The notes: a model not told the origin generated them from the sequence alone. 64,000 bases of DNA from RBG-13-66-14 sp964436465 (GCA_964436465.1 CAYTCV010000003.1:24371-88370); one strand, 5' to 3'; counted from the stretch's first letter, positions 52,575 through 61,460 are shown. A program made the numbers and translations.

Positions 52575-53780
52575 TTAGAACTTGAGCTGCAGCTGCGCCT
52601 TGACCCAGGAGTTGCCGTCGACGTTGGAATTCTCGGGCATCTGCATGATGTAGTCGAGCTGCAGCTGCGCGTAGTGGTCCTGGGTGAAATAGAGGTTGGC
52701 GCCGAGGGTCAGCTGGTTCATGCCGTTGTTATCCACGGTGTCGTCGGAGTCGTTCATGTCGTAGCGCCCGCCGATTTCCACCAGGTCGAGGAAGTCGCCG
52801 CCCACGGGCAGCCGGCCCAGGAGGTCCGCGGCCAGGCCCATAATACTGAAGTCGTCGCCGAGGTCGACGGAGCCGCCGTCGGCGTACCTGGAGCTGGAGC
52901 GCCCTACGCTCCCGCCGACGTACTCCACCGCCGCGTAGAAGTAATCGTGGGTGAAGTTGGCGTGGGCGCCGTAGCCGGTGACGGTGGTATAAGCCTGGTT
53001 ACCCGTTCCGTCGGTGTAGAGCGCCTGGTCGTTGCCCATGTAGAGGAAGCCGCCCAGGTGGATGCCCTTGATGAAGGAGCTGTCGGCGAAGACGGAGAAG
53101 TTGATGTCGGAGAGGTCGGGGTTGTTCCCCGGTCCCGTGCCGCCGCCGAAGCCCGCCCGGTCGTTCTCCCAGGCGCCGAGGCTCAAGTCCAGGTAGCCGA
53201 TGCCCTTCTCCGGGCCGGCGATATGAAGACCGGCCAGGAGACCTTCCTGGTAATCGGGCGACCAGGCGTCGTGCTGGGGCCGGTCGATGAAGGGCTGCGC
53301 CGAGCTCGAGAGCATGTAGGTCCAGGAGCCGGCCGGCTTCTGCAGACCGAAGCCCAGGCTGAACAGGTCCACCGGCTGGAAGGCCAGCCAGAGCTCCTCG
53401 AGCTCCCACTGCAGGTACTTCGAGGTGTCGGCGGTGACGCCGGAGACGTAGGTGATGTCGGGGTTGCCGTCACCGTCGACGTCGGAGTCCATGGTGTCCA
53501 GGGAAAGGCCCTCGAAGTGGCCGCGCTCCTTGACCTGCTCGATGAGCTTGAAGGACCAGTAGTCGCCGATGTCGCCCTTGACCTCCAGCTTGGCCCGCTT
53601 GAAGTACAGCTCGCCGAAGGCGTTGCCGTCGGTGACGTTGGTCTGCAGGTCGTAGTCCCAGCGGAACTGGAAGTAGCCGCCGAGCTGAATCTTGAAGGGG
53701 TCCTCGTTGAAGACGGTGACGCCGGCCAGGGCCGCGCCGGCGAAGGTCAGGACCAGGAGAACGGCCGATAGTTTACGCAC
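52575..53780 (-). CDS. Outer-membrane beta-barrel porin (phosphate-selective OprO/OprP-like)
   Basis: A 401-residue exported protein. Residues 1-19 form a signal peptide cut after AALA. The rest alternates aromatic and polar strands typical of 16-strand porins (FKIQLGGYFQFRWDYDLQ at the start) and ends in VKAQLQLKF, whose terminal Phe is the outer-membrane insertion signal. Position directly downstream of phoU in a phosphate-uptake operon suggests phosphate or polyphosphate entry, as in OprO/OprP. The GTG start has CTGGAGGT 7 bases upstream. A TTACCT/AGGTAA pair could fold over that ribosome site. Substrate is inferred from context only. Confidence 0.8.
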   Translation of the reverse strand: MRKLSAVLLVLTFAGAALAGVTVFNEDPFKIQLGGYFQFRWDYDLQTNVTDGNAFGELYFKRAKLEVKGDIGDYWSFKLIEQVKERGHFEGLSLDTMDSDVDGDGNPDITYVSGVTADTSKYLQWELEELWLAFQPVDLFSLGFGLQKPAGSWTYMLSSSAQPFIDRPQHDAWSPDYQEGLLAGLHIAGPEKGIGYLDLSLGAWENDRAGFGGGTGPGNNPDLSDINFSVFADSSFIKGIHLGGFLYMGNDQALYTDGTGNQAYTTVTGYGAHANFTHDYFYAAVEYVGGSVGRSSSRYADGGSVDLGDDFSIMGLAADLLGRLPVGGDFLDLVEIGGRYDMNDSDDTVDNNGMNQLTLGANLYFTQDHYAQLQLDYIMQMPENSNVDGNSWVKAQLQLKF

Positions 53781-53870
53781 TGCCTTTACCTCCAGGTTGT
53801 AGTTTTTTCCAGGTAACGGAAACTTCAGGCTTTTTTAGCAATTTGACGACCGTGGCGCGCGAACGGGCGG

Positions 53871-54647
53871 TTAACCGTCCCCCCGCGACCGCCTCTTCTT
53901 TCTTTTCATCTCCTCAATCTCTTTCGCAATCTCGTGCTTGTGGTGCAGGTGCAGGTGGCTTTCCACCACGAAGAGCACGCTCTCGGCGATGTTGGTGGCG
54001 TGGTCGCCCACGCGCTCGAGGTTCCGGGCGACGAGGGCCAGCCGCCAGCAGGTTTCGGTCAGCCCCGGCCCGTCGTGCGAATCCCCGTCGAGGCACCCGG
54101 CCGACATCCGACCGAGGAGAATCCGCACCGTCCGGGCGGTCAGGTCGTTGAGTACGGCGTCGCCGGCGATGACGCGCTTGGCCAACTCCTCGTCCTCGTC
54201 GGTGTAGGACTTGAGGCTGTCGGCCACCATTTTCCGGGCTATATCGGCCATTTCCAGAAGCTCCCGGGGCAGCTCGATTGCTCCGAGTGGCGCGGCGCCG
54301 GCCCCGGATTCGGGCTCGCCCTCGGGCGCGGCCAGATAGCGCGCGTGGTTGGCGATGTTCTGCGCGTGGTCGGCGATGCGCTCGAGGTCGCGGTTTATCA
54401 GGATGACGGCCACGAGCAGCCGAACGTTCTTACCCATGGGCTGGAAGAGGGTGATGACGTGGATGGCCTCCTCCAGGTTCCAGGTCTCCATCTGGTTTGT
54501 GAGGGGCTCGTCCGAATCGGCGACCCGGGTCGCCAGGTCCGTGTCCAGGGTCTGGAGCGCCTTGAGGGAGCCGTCGAGCATGGAGCAGGTGAGGTCGGCC
54601 ATCTCCATCAGCCGCTCGTTCAGGGCTTCGAGCCGTTTAATGAGCAT
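53871..54647 (-). CDS. phoU: Phosphate transport regulator
   Basis: A 258-residue PhoU: two three-helix repeats, each with a metal-binding face (DRDLERIADHAQNIA near residue 90 and RNLERVGDHATNIAE near 215). PhoU links the Pst transporter to PhoR signalling and limits phosphate uptake. The Lys/Arg-rich tail (KRKKRRSRGD) is longer than usual. It is encoded after pstB in the standard order. No phoR/phoB pair is in the window. Confidence 0.93.
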   Translation of the reverse strand: MLIKRLEALNERLMEMADLTCSMLDGSLKALQTLDTDLATRVADSDEPLTNQMETWNLEEAIHVITLFQPMGKNVRLLVAVILINRDLERIADHAQNIANHARYLAAPEGEPESGAGAAPLGAIELPRELLEMADIARKMVADSLKSYTDEDEELAKRVIAGDAVLNDLTARTVRILLGRMSAGCLDGDSHDGPGLTETCWRLALVARNLERVGDHATNIAESVLFVVESHLHLHHKHEIAKEIEEMKRKKRRSRGDG

Positions 54648-54712
54648 CGGGCACCTTTCGCAGCCTCGGAGGGCGTCTTCGTTCCTATGTTTCGCGCGGT
54701 TCTCGGCTTATT

Positions 54713-55513
54713 CTATCCGAAGATGCCGCGCAGGTAGTTCTCGGTCCGCTGGTCGGCCGGGGCGGTGAAGACCTCGTCGGTCACGCCGAACTCGACCAGC
54801 TCGCCCAGCATCAGAAAGGCCGTGTACTGGGAAACGCGGGCCGCCTGCTGCAGGTTGTGGGTGACGATGACGACGGTGTAGTCGTCCTGCAGCTTCTCGA
54901 TGAGCTCCTCGAGCTTGGCGGTGGAGACGGGGTCCAGGGCGCTGGCCGGCTCGTCCAGCAGTAGCACCTCGGGCTCGACCGCCAGGGCGCGGGCGATACA
55001 GAGACGCTGCTGCTGGCCGCCGGAGAGGTCCAGGGCCGACCGGTGGAGCTTGTCCTTTACCTCGTCCCACAGGTTCGCGTCCCGCAGGGCCTTCTCCACG
55101 GCCTGCTCCAGCGCGGCCCGGCTGCGTTGACCGTGGATTTTAAGGCCGTAGGCCACGTTCTCGAAGATGCTCTTCGGGAAGGGGTTGGGACGCTGGAAGA
55201 CCATCCCCACCCGCCGCCGAAGCTCGTAGACATCGGTGCCCTCATCGTAGATGTTCAGGTCGTCGAGCCTGATTTTACCCCTAATCCGGCAGCTCGGCGT
55301 CAGGTCGTGCATGCGGTTCATCGCGCGCAACAGGGTGCTCTTCCCGCAGCCCGACGGCCCCATGATGGCGGTGACCGCCTTCTCGGGAATCGCGCAGTTT
55401 ACATCCTTGAGGACCTGGGCGTCGTCGAACCAGAGGTCGAGCCCCTCGATGGTGACCTTGGCCACCATCGCCTCCGGCCCGGCTTCCCGATGGGTCAGTT
55501 GAACGTCTACCAT
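54713..55513 (-). CDS. pstB: Phosphate ABC transporter ATPase
   Basis: A 266-residue ATPase driving phosphate import. Walker A is GPSGCGKSTLLRAMNRM, followed by PstB-specific VGMVFQRPNPFPKSIFENVAYG, the signature LSGGQQQRLCIARALAVEPEVLLLDEP (read in two parts: LSGGQQQRL and LLLDEPASALDP) and the switch His in VTHNLQQA. The ATG at 55513 overlaps the PstA stop by 7 bases. It couples to PstA and PstC on the cytoplasmic side of the membrane. Confidence 0.96.
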   Translation of the reverse strand: MVDVQLTHREAGPEAMVAKVTIEGLDLWFDDAQVLKDVNCAIPEKAVTAIMGPSGCGKSTLLRAMNRMHDLTPSCRIRGKIRLDDLNIYDEGTDVYELRRRVGMVFQRPNPFPKSIFENVAYGLKIHGQRSRAALEQAVEKALRDANLWDEVKDKLHRSALDLSGGQQQRLCIARALAVEPEVLLLDEPASALDPVSTAKLEELIEKLQDDYTVVIVTHNLQQAARVSQYTAFLMLGELVEFGVTDEVFTAPADQRTENYLRGIFG

Positions 55514-56364
55514 TTCTTCCCCTTCCTGGCCCGGATGCGGAAGAAAATCGCCGCACCGTTGACCAAGAGCACGAGCATCAGGAGGACGAGGGCGGTTCCG
55601 TAGGCCATGGCCGTCTGCTCGACGGGATGGGTGCCCTCGGTCATCAGGGCGTAGATGTGATACGGCAGCGCCATGACCTTGCTGAAGAGGCCGGTGGGCA
55701 GCCGCTTGGTGAAAAAGACGGCGGCGGTGAACATGATGGGGGCCGTCTCGCCGGCGGCGCGTCCCACGGCCAGAATCACCCCGGTCAGAATCTGGGACAC
55801 CGCCGCGGGAAGCACCACCCGGACGGTGGTGTTCCACCGGGTGGCCCCCAGGGCCAGAGAGGCCTCCCGGAAGCTCATCGGGATGGACTTGAGCGCCTCC
55901 TCGGTGGCGCGGATGATGGTGGGCAGGACCATCAGGCCCAGGGTCAGGCTCCCCGCCAACAGACACGCGCCGAAGCCGAGGAAGTTCACGAACAGGGCCA
56001 GGCCGAACAGCCCGAACACCACCGAGGGGACGCCGGAGAGCGAATTGACGCCGATGCGTATCCAGCGGCGCAGCCTCCCCTCGCGGGAGTACTCGACGAG
56101 GTAAATCGCGGCGAAAAGGCCCAGGGGCAGGGCGAAGACGATGGCGCCCAGGCAGAGAAGGAGGGTGCCGAGGATGGCGGGCCAGATGCCGCCCTCGGTC
56201 ATCGCCTTGTGCGGCACGTCCGTGAGGAACTCCCAACTGATGACGTCGGCGCCCTTGGAGACGATGAAACCGATAATCAGACCGAGCATGCCCAGAACGA
56301 TGACGATGGATACGCCGGACATGGCGAACCAGAAACCCTGCCGGAATTTTCGGGAAAATTTCAC
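55507..56364 (-). CDS. pstA: Phosphate ABC transporter permease
   Basis: A 285-residue inner-membrane permease with about six transmembrane segments. The ABC-interaction loop EEALKSIPMSFREASLALGATRWNT has the EAA-like pattern. GVPSVVFGLFGLALF and GRAAGETAPIMFTAAVF are PstA signatures. It pairs with PstC to form the channel. It overlaps pstC by 4 bases at its start and pstB by 7 at its end. Confidence 0.95.
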   Translation of the reverse strand: MKFSRKFRQGFWFAMSGVSIVIVLGMLGLIIGFIVSKGADVISWEFLTDVPHKAMTEGGIWPAILGTLLLCLGAIVFALPLGLFAAIYLVEYSREGRLRRWIRIGVNSLSGVPSVVFGLFGLALFVNFLGFGACLLAGSLTLGLMVLPTIIRATEEALKSIPMSFREASLALGATRWNTTVRVVLPAAVSQILTGVILAVGRAAGETAPIMFTAAVFFTKRLPTGLFSKVMALPYHIYALMTEGTHPVEQTAMAYGTALVLLMLVLLVNGAAIFFRIRARKGKKW

Positions 56365-57269
56365 CTAAACATCTCCCGCTGCCTGCCCCGAATCCGTTCG
56401 GCGAGGAGGTTGAAGGCCAGGGTGATTATCAGGAGCAGCAGGGCCAGGGCGAACAGGGCGTGGTAGTGCGGTCCGCCCTGCACCGCCTCGCCCATCTCCA
56501 GGGCGATGGTCGCCGTCATGGGCCGCAGGGGGGAGAGGGGGTTGAGTGTCAGCGCGGCGCCGCCTCCGGCCACCATCAGCACCGTCATCGTCTCGCCGAT
56601 GACGCGCCCGAAGCCCAGGATGACGGCCGAATAGATGCCGGAGCGGGCCGCGGGGAGCATGACCCGGCTCGTGGTCTCCCAGCGGTTGGCCCCCATCGCC
56701 AGGGAGGCCTCCTTGAGGTCGCGGGGCACGGCGGAGATGGCGTCCTCGGCCAGGCTGGTGATGGTGGGGAAGGCCATTAAGGCCAGGACTATGGCGGCGG
56801 AGAGCCCGTTGAGACCGATGGGAATGCCGAACAGGTCTTTGATGAAGGGGGCGACGAGGACCATGCCGATGAACCCGAAGACGACGCTGGGGATACCCGC
56901 CAGGAGCTCGATGAGCGGCTTGATGATTTCCCGCAGAACCGGCGGGGCGATTTCGGCCAGGAAAATAGCCGCCCCGAGCGAGAGTGGCAGGGCGATGGCG
57001 AGGGCCAGCGCCGTCACCAGGAGCGAGGCCGTCAACAGGGGCAGGAGGCCGAACCGGGGATTCGCCACCCAGTCACCGGCCGCGTTCTGCGTCTGGAGGG
57101 TCGGGTACCACCGGGTGCCGGTGAAGAATTCGATGGGATTGTACTCCCCGAAGAAGGGGCCCGACTCGGTCAACAGGGTTACCAGGATGCCCGCCAGAAA
57201 GACGAGGGACAGCAGGGCGAGGAATCCCAGTATCGGCTTCACGACGGTTTCTGAGGTGAATCTGGCCAT
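56361..57269 (-). CDS. pstC: Phosphate ABC transporter permease
   Basis: A 302-residue membrane permease with six transmembrane segments. LAGIPSVVFGFIGMVLVAP, the EAA loop EDAISAVPRDLKEASLAMGANRWET and GRVIGETMTVLMVAGG are characteristic of PstC. The ATG at 57269 starts MARFTSETV; the in-frame extension upstream is basic and not homologous. It follows pstS by 100 bases. The TESGPFFGEYNPIEFFTG segment is the usual periplasmic loop before the first core helix. Confidence 0.94.
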   Translation of the reverse strand: MARFTSETVVKPILGFLALLSLVFLAGILVTLLTESGPFFGEYNPIEFFTGTRWYPTLQTQNAAGDWVANPRFGLLPLLTASLLVTALALAIALPLSLGAAIFLAEIAPPVLREIIKPLIELLAGIPSVVFGFIGMVLVAPFIKDLFGIPIGLNGLSAAIVLALMAFPTITSLAEDAISAVPRDLKEASLAMGANRWETTSRVMLPAARSGIYSAVILGFGRVIGETMTVLMVAGGGAALTLNPLSPLRPMTATIALEMGEAVQGGPHYHALFALALLLLIITLAFNLLAERIRGRQREMFR

Positions 57270-57369
57270 CGGTCCCCGGTTTTTTTTGTCTTTCGCGCGG
57301 CGGCCCCGCGAGTGGCCCCCCGGGACCACCGCCCTGACATATCTCGAACGCGACCGGTACGACGCGGGC

Positions 57370-58197
57370 CTAGAGGGGGATGAAGCCCTCGTCGGCCACG
57401 ATTTTCTGCCCGTCTTGGCCCAGGATGAATTTGACCAGGTCGAGCACGGCCTGGGACGCGCCCTCGGGATAGTACAGGTTCAGGTCGCGGGCGATTTTAT
57501 AGGAGCCGTTGTTGATGGAATCGTTCGAGGGAACCGTGCCGTCGATGGCCAGAGCCTTGAGGGTCTCGTCCACGTAACCCAGGCCGACGTAACCGACGGC
57601 GCCCTCGCTCTCGGCCACGGCCGAGCGGACCGTGCCGTTGGAGTTCTGGGTGACCGCGCCGGGGACGATGGGCTCTTTGTCCATGACGAGTTCCTCGAAG
57701 ACCTCGAAGGTTCCGGAGGAGCTGTCGCGGGTGACCGGAACGATTTGCCTGTCCGGACCGCCGACCTGTTTCCAGTTGGTGATTTTGCCGAGGAAGATGT
57801 CCTTGACCTGCTGGAGCGTGAGGCCGGAGACGGGATTGGAGGGGTGGACGACGATGGCGATGCCGTCGCGGGCGATGACGACCTCGACGGGCTTGAGGCC
57901 CTTGGCCGAGGCGTCTTGTTTCTCCTTGTCCTTCATCTTCCGCGAGGCCATGGCGACGTCGGCGCGGCCGTCGATGAGGGCGGTGATGCCGTCGCCGGAG
58001 CCGGTGCCGGAGACCTCGAGGTCGGCCGCCTCGTACACCTCGGCGACACTCTGCATGATGGGGGTCACTGTGGTGGAGCCGCTCACGCTGAGGGTTACGA
58101 CCTCCGACGGCCCACCGTTGCCTTCGCCGCCGCACCCGGCCAGGGTTCCCGCGATGATGAGGGTTAAAGCGACGGGGATTGTGCTACACTTGCGCAC
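57370..58197 (-). CDS. pstS: Phosphate-binding lipoprotein
   Basis: A 275-residue periplasmic binding protein anchored as a lipoprotein: lipobox LAGC with Cys22. SGSTTVTPIM and RDSSSGTFEVF contact phosphate in PstS proteins, and SNGTVRSAVAESEGAVGYVGLGYV is typical. It captures phosphate for PstCAB. The start is GTG with AAGGAGGC 4 bases upstream. A weakly supported small gene and a promoter lie upstream on the same strand. No clear Pho box was recognised, although Pho control would be expected. Confidence 0.95.
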   Translation of the reverse strand: MRKCSTIPVALTLIIAGTLAGCGGEGNGGPSEVVTLSVSGSTTVTPIMQSVAEVYEAADLEVSGTGSGDGITALIDGRADVAMASRKMKDKEKQDASAKGLKPVEVVIARDGIAIVVHPSNPVSGLTLQQVKDIFLGKITNWKQVGGPDRQIVPVTRDSSSGTFEVFEELVMDKEPIVPGAVTQNSNGTVRSAVAESEGAVGYVGLGYVDETLKALAIDGTVPSNDSINNGSYKIARDLNLYYPEGASQAVLDLVKFILGQDGQKIVADEGFIPL

Positions 58198-58334
58198 GAG
58201 AGCCTCCTTGTTGAGTTCTTTCAGGTCTTGGACGACGAGAGAACTTTCAGGGGGTTGGGCATTCAGGTGGCGGCCTGGATGCCCTCTTCAAATGTGCTCC
58301 TGGATTGGGAAACCGATGTCCCGGGCATTTCTCA

Positions 58335-58354
58335 GGTTGACCGGCGGGTCAACC
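58335..58354. promoter_or_regulatory. 8+8 inverted repeat upstream of pstS
   Basis: GGTTGACC-GGCG-GGTCAACC, a perfect palindrome about 140 bases before the pstS start. It may be an operator or a small hairpin in the leader. Confidence 0.35.
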
Positions 58355-58400
58355 GCACACTCTAAAAAAGGGGAGCGCCAAGGAATGGTGTCCCCTTCAT

Positions 58401-58586
58401 CTAACGCGGTGCCGTACAACACGAGCCTCCACCGCCGTCGTAGTGGAAGCCGAGCATATCGTGGATGAGTTTCTGGTGTCGGCAGGCGACGTGAATGGAA
58501 CGGATGACGAGCCGGCGGGTGCTGACCCGGACGGGTTTGCCGTAGGTGAATTCGCCGTGGTGCGCGTTTATCGGGCTCGAATGCAT
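58401..58586 (-). CDS. Possible small Cys/His-rich protein upstream of pstS
   Basis: A 61-residue frame with His and Cys clustering: NAHHGEF early, then ACRHQKLIHDMLGFHYDGG and a CC pair near the end. Codon third positions are mostly G or C, as in real genes of this genome, although the surrounding DNA is AT-rich. A promoter is predicted about 60 bases upstream on this strand. A strong ribosome site was not seen before the ATG at 58586; an in-frame ATG exists at 58646. No family is recognised. It may be a short metal-binding protein co-transcribed with pstS, or not a gene at all. Confidence 0.4.
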   Translation of the reverse strand: MHSSPINAHHGEFTYGKPVRVSTRRLVIRSIHVACRHQKLIHDMLGFHYDGGGGSCCTAPR

Positions 58587-58646
58587 CGTTTTTTCGTCGT
58601 TCGATTTTTTATTTATTCCGCGATGACTCATTCTTCGCATTTTCAC

Positions 58647-58674
58647 GTTATCACGGGGGTTATTGTCAAGTCAA
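58647..58674 (-). promoter_or_regulatory. Probable sigma-70 promoter upstream of the pst region
   Basis: Minus strand TTGACT (58669-58674), 16-base spacer, GATAAC (58647-58652), in an AT-rich island. An overlapping TTGACA sits 5 bases further on. The rest of the 386-base interval 58587-58972 holds no other gene; 58740-58900 shows nothing recognisable. Confidence 0.4.
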
Positions 58675-58972
58675 ACCTTTTTCTAATCCGCTACATATTT
58701 TGAAATATCAAGCAGATAAGAAACTCCGACCCAACCATCGGACGGCCCGTAGACGGGCATCCGGCCTAACTTCCAGCATCTCAATCACATAAAAGTAACG
58801 TTGAGCCTCCCCCACACGACACCCACATCAACCGCACGGGCGGAAATCCCGCCGCGCACACCTTGACGGGCAACAAAACCCGGGCTATTAAAAGGACGGA
58901 GTGACCGGTGGGAACCGGCCGGATGTCCTCCGAGTAAACCAATCGGACACTGTGAGCCCGGAGGTCGTGACC

Positions 58973-59356
58973 GTGTCGAAAAGCGCGCTGTTAATTCTGG
59001 CGGCGTTCCTCTGCACCCTCCAGACCGCGGGGGCGGCCGACGAGTGGGCCGGGGCCGACCTGGTGCTCAAGGTCGACACCGAGTACGCCTTCAGCCACGG
59101 CTGGGGCCACGTCCTGCGCTGCCGGGTTCAGGACGTGGTGCAGGGCGAGTTCGACGCCGATGAAATCGCCCTCAACGTCTGGGCCTCCTTCGACGACTTC
59201 TACCCCTTCGCCCGGCACAAGGGGGTAATCCTCGGTTTCGTCTTCTACGGCGAGGAGAATCCCTACGGCGGCTTCAAGGACGCCTCCGGCAACTGGTGGC
59301 AACTGGTGAGCATCGGCCTCGACGAAGAGGAGCCGCTGGTCGAGGGCGGTGACTGA
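58973..59356 (+). CDS. Small exported protein, function unknown
   Basis: A 127-residue protein starting at GTG 58973, 8 bases after GGAGG. Residues 1-21 are a signal peptide (SKSALLILAAFLCTLQTAGA, cut after AGA). The mature part is acidic and aromatic: LVLKVDTEYAFSHGWGHVLRC, VQDVVQGEFDADEIALNVW, FVFYGEENPYGGF. It is probably periplasmic or surface-exposed and of one beta-rich domain. No family is recognised. It is followed by a promoter for the next gene, so it is probably transcribed alone. Confidence 0.7.
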   Translation: MSKSALLILAAFLCTLQTAGAADEWAGADLVLKVDTEYAFSHGWGHVLRCRVQDVVQGEFDADEIALNVWASFDDFYPFARHKGVILGFVFYGEENPYGGFKDASGNWWQLVSIGLDEEEPLVEGGD

Positions 59357-59415
59357 GCCCCGGAAACCGTCGATGAGCGGGGGCCGACCCACGGACCAAA
59401 CGCCCAGACCGCGTC

Positions 59416-59424
59416 TGCTATAAT
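59416..59424 (+). promoter_or_regulatory. Extended -10 promoter of the GAF-domain gene
   Basis: TGC-TATAAT (TATAAT at 59419-59424), about 60 bases before the ATG at 59487. No -35 box is evident. Confidence 0.55.
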
Positions 59425-59486
59425 CGCCGCCGGGTCTTTTTTTTACCGTGGACGGTCCGGCGGTCGTTTTTTAAAAAGGTGAAGAG

Positions 59487-59954
59487 ATGGACTGGAATCC
59501 GGCGATGCTCATCGAGGAGGTCCGCCGCATCGTGGATGGCCCGGGCGCGGACACCGCAAGGCTTCAGCGCGTCTGCGACCTGTTGGCCGAGCGGGTGCCG
59601 CACTACGACTGGGTCGGCTTCTACTTCGTCAATCCCGACAACGAGCGGGAGCTGGTCCTGGGACCCTACACCGGAGCGACGACGGAGCACACCCGGATTC
59701 CCTTCGGCCGGGGTGTGTGCGGGCGGGCCGCCGAGGAACGCCAAACCGTCATCGTCGGCGACGTGACCCGGGAGGAGAACTACCTGGCCTGCAGCGCGGC
59801 GACGAAGGCCGAAATCGTGGCCCCCATCTTCCACTCCGGCGTCATGGTGGGCCAAATAGACATAGACTCCCACACCACCGACCCCTTCACCCCCCGAGAC
59901 CGGGAGCTCCTCGACACCCTCCGGCACCTGGTCGCCCCCCTCCTGCATCCGTAG
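59487..59954 (+). CDS. msrC: GAF-domain protein, free methionine-(R)-sulfoxide reductase-like
   Basis: A 155-residue single GAF domain resembling fRMsr (E. coli YebR), which reduces free methionine-(R)-sulfoxide with thioredoxin. HYDWVGFYFVNPD, LVLGPYTG, the Cys of GRGVCGRAAEE and the Cys of YLACSAATKAEIV match; the latter is the catalytic Cys. The Cys that precedes RIP in E. coli is absent (TEHTRIPFG here), so the resolving step may differ. GQIDIDSHTTDPF is also a family signature. The start has AGGTGAAG 4 bases upstream. Confidence 0.82.
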   Translation: MDWNPAMLIEEVRRIVDGPGADTARLQRVCDLLAERVPHYDWVGFYFVNPDNERELVLGPYTGATTEHTRIPFGRGVCGRAAEERQTVIVGDVTREENYLACSAATKAEIVAPIFHSGVMVGQIDIDSHTTDPFTPRDRELLDTLRHLVAPLLHP

Positions 59955-60027
59955 ACCGGCGCAATACCCGTCAGAAAATGCAAATCGGCGGACCCATCGG
60001 TCCGCTCGTTGTGTCCCGGCCGGGAAC

Positions 60028-60056
60028 GGCCGCCCGGTATGCGGGCGGCCATTTTG
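60028..60056 (+). terminator. Probable terminator after the GAF gene
   Basis: GGCCGCCC-GGTATGC-GGGCGGCC followed by ATTTTG, about 75 bases after the stop. The T-tract is short. Nothing else was seen in 59955-60246. Confidence 0.55.
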
Positions 60057-60246
60057 CTGCGTCAGAACGCCCGATTTCAGCTCAATCGAACGGACCCGCA
60101 AACTTTTCGCGCGGCGTGTCCGCTTTTACAACTTGCTCATTTTCAAGACGATACGAACCGGCATCTCACCACTGACCGACGACCCTCCGGCCCGGAACGA
60201 TATTTGCTTTTAATGACAGACACAGCAACAGATTCCGGAGAGGGAC

Positions 60247-61392
60247 ATGCGGGTTTTCCGCAACGCGCAGCTCATCATCGTCTTGATTGCGACCGTTCCG
60301 GCCGGCCGGGGCTTCGCCGATTCGGGGTACCCCATCGCGGATAACTTCGACGGGGCGCGGTCCATCGCGGCCGCAGACCTGGACTCCGACGGCGACCTGG
60401 ACATCCTCGGCGCCGCCCGGTACACGGGCGACCTCTTCTGGTGGGAGAACACCGCCGGAACGGGCGTCCGGTGGCTCACCCGCGTGGTGGAGGACGATTT
60501 CCCCGGCGCGATGTCGGTCAACGCCGCCGACCTGGACTCCGACGGCGACCCCGACGTCATCGGCGCCTCCTGGGACTCCAGCACGGTCGCCTGGTGGACC
60601 AACGACGGCTCCGGCGCGGGTTGGACGCGGCACATTCTGGACAACGACCTGAGAGGCGCCACCTCCGTGTGCGCCGCCGACCTGGACTCCGACGGCGACC
60701 TCGACGTCATCGGCTCCGGTCACCTGGTCGACGAGGTGGTCTGGTGGGAGAACCTGGACGGCCGCGCCTCGGACTGGACCGAGCACAAGGTGAGCCACTA
60801 CTGCGACGGCGTCGGCTCCATCCAGGCGGCCGACCTGGACTCCGACGGCGACCCGGACATCCTCACCGTGTCGTCCTCCGCGTGCGGAATCATCTGGTGG
60901 GAAAACACGGGCGGCGGCTCGGAGTGGACGGGACACCCGCTGGACGAGGCCCTGGGTGAGGCGTACTGCGCCTTCGCCGCCGACATGGACTCCGACGGCG
61001 ACACGGACATCGTGGGCGCCGGGGCGGATGATAACCTGTTGGCCTGGTGGGAGAACGCCGACGGCTCCGGAACGAGCTGGAACCGGCACTCCATCGAGAA
61101 GAGCCTGGCCATCTGCTCCGTCCATGCCGCCGACCTCGACGCCGACGGGGACGCCGACGTCATCGGGGCCTCGGCCACCGGCGACACCGTGCGGTGGTGG
61201 GAGAACGCGGACGGCCGCGGGACGAGCTGGTACTCGCACACCGTGGACGTGGCGTTCGGCGGGGCCTTCGCGGTGAACGCCGCCGACCTGGACGGCGACG
61301 GGACGGACGACATCGTCGCCGCCGCCCTGAACGACGACTGCATCCGCTGGTGGAAGGCGGGCGCCGTGTCCCTGGCCTCCAATGCAAGGTAA
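60247..61392 (+). CDS. Secreted FG-GAP/VCBS repeat protein
   Basis: A 381-residue exported protein with a signal peptide of about 24 residues (cut after GFA). About seven tandem FG-GAP-type blades of some 45-50 residues fill the rest, each with AADLDSDGDxDxxGA and a following WWEN element. The DxDxDGDxD loops are calcium-binding in known propellers. The repeats are also close at DNA level (GCCGACCTGGACTCCGACGG recurs), so copy number may vary. Unlike the other two large secreted proteins of the window it lacks a type IX-like sorting tail and ends in GAVSLASNAR, so export beyond the periplasm is uncertain. GGAGAGG precedes the ATG. Confidence 0.8.
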   Translation: MRVFRNAQLIIVLIATVPAGRGFADSGYPIADNFDGARSIAAADLDSDGDLDILGAARYTGDLFWWENTAGTGVRWLTRVVEDDFPGAMSVNAADLDSDGDPDVIGASWDSSTVAWWTNDGSGAGWTRHILDNDLRGATSVCAADLDSDGDLDVIGSGHLVDEVVWWENLDGRASDWTEHKVSHYCDGVGSIQAADLDSDGDPDILTVSSSACGIIWWENTGGGSEWTGHPLDEALGEAYCAFAADMDSDGDTDIVGAGADDNLLAWWENADGSGTSWNRHSIEKSLAICSVHAADLDADGDADVIGASATGDTVRWWENADGRGTSWYSHTVDVAFGGAFAVNAADLDGDGTDDIVAAALNDDCIRWWKAGAVSLASNAR

Positions 61393-61460
61393 GGTAGCCT
61401 CCGGTCCGTATATACGCGACGATGGATAATGCACCTCGAAGCGGTCGGTGAGCTACATCT

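Noticed and set aside
58443..58703. Plus-strand frame of 86 codons upstream of pstS
   Set aside because: Its codon third positions are not GC-biased, while the overlapping minus-strand frame is. No family or ribosome site.
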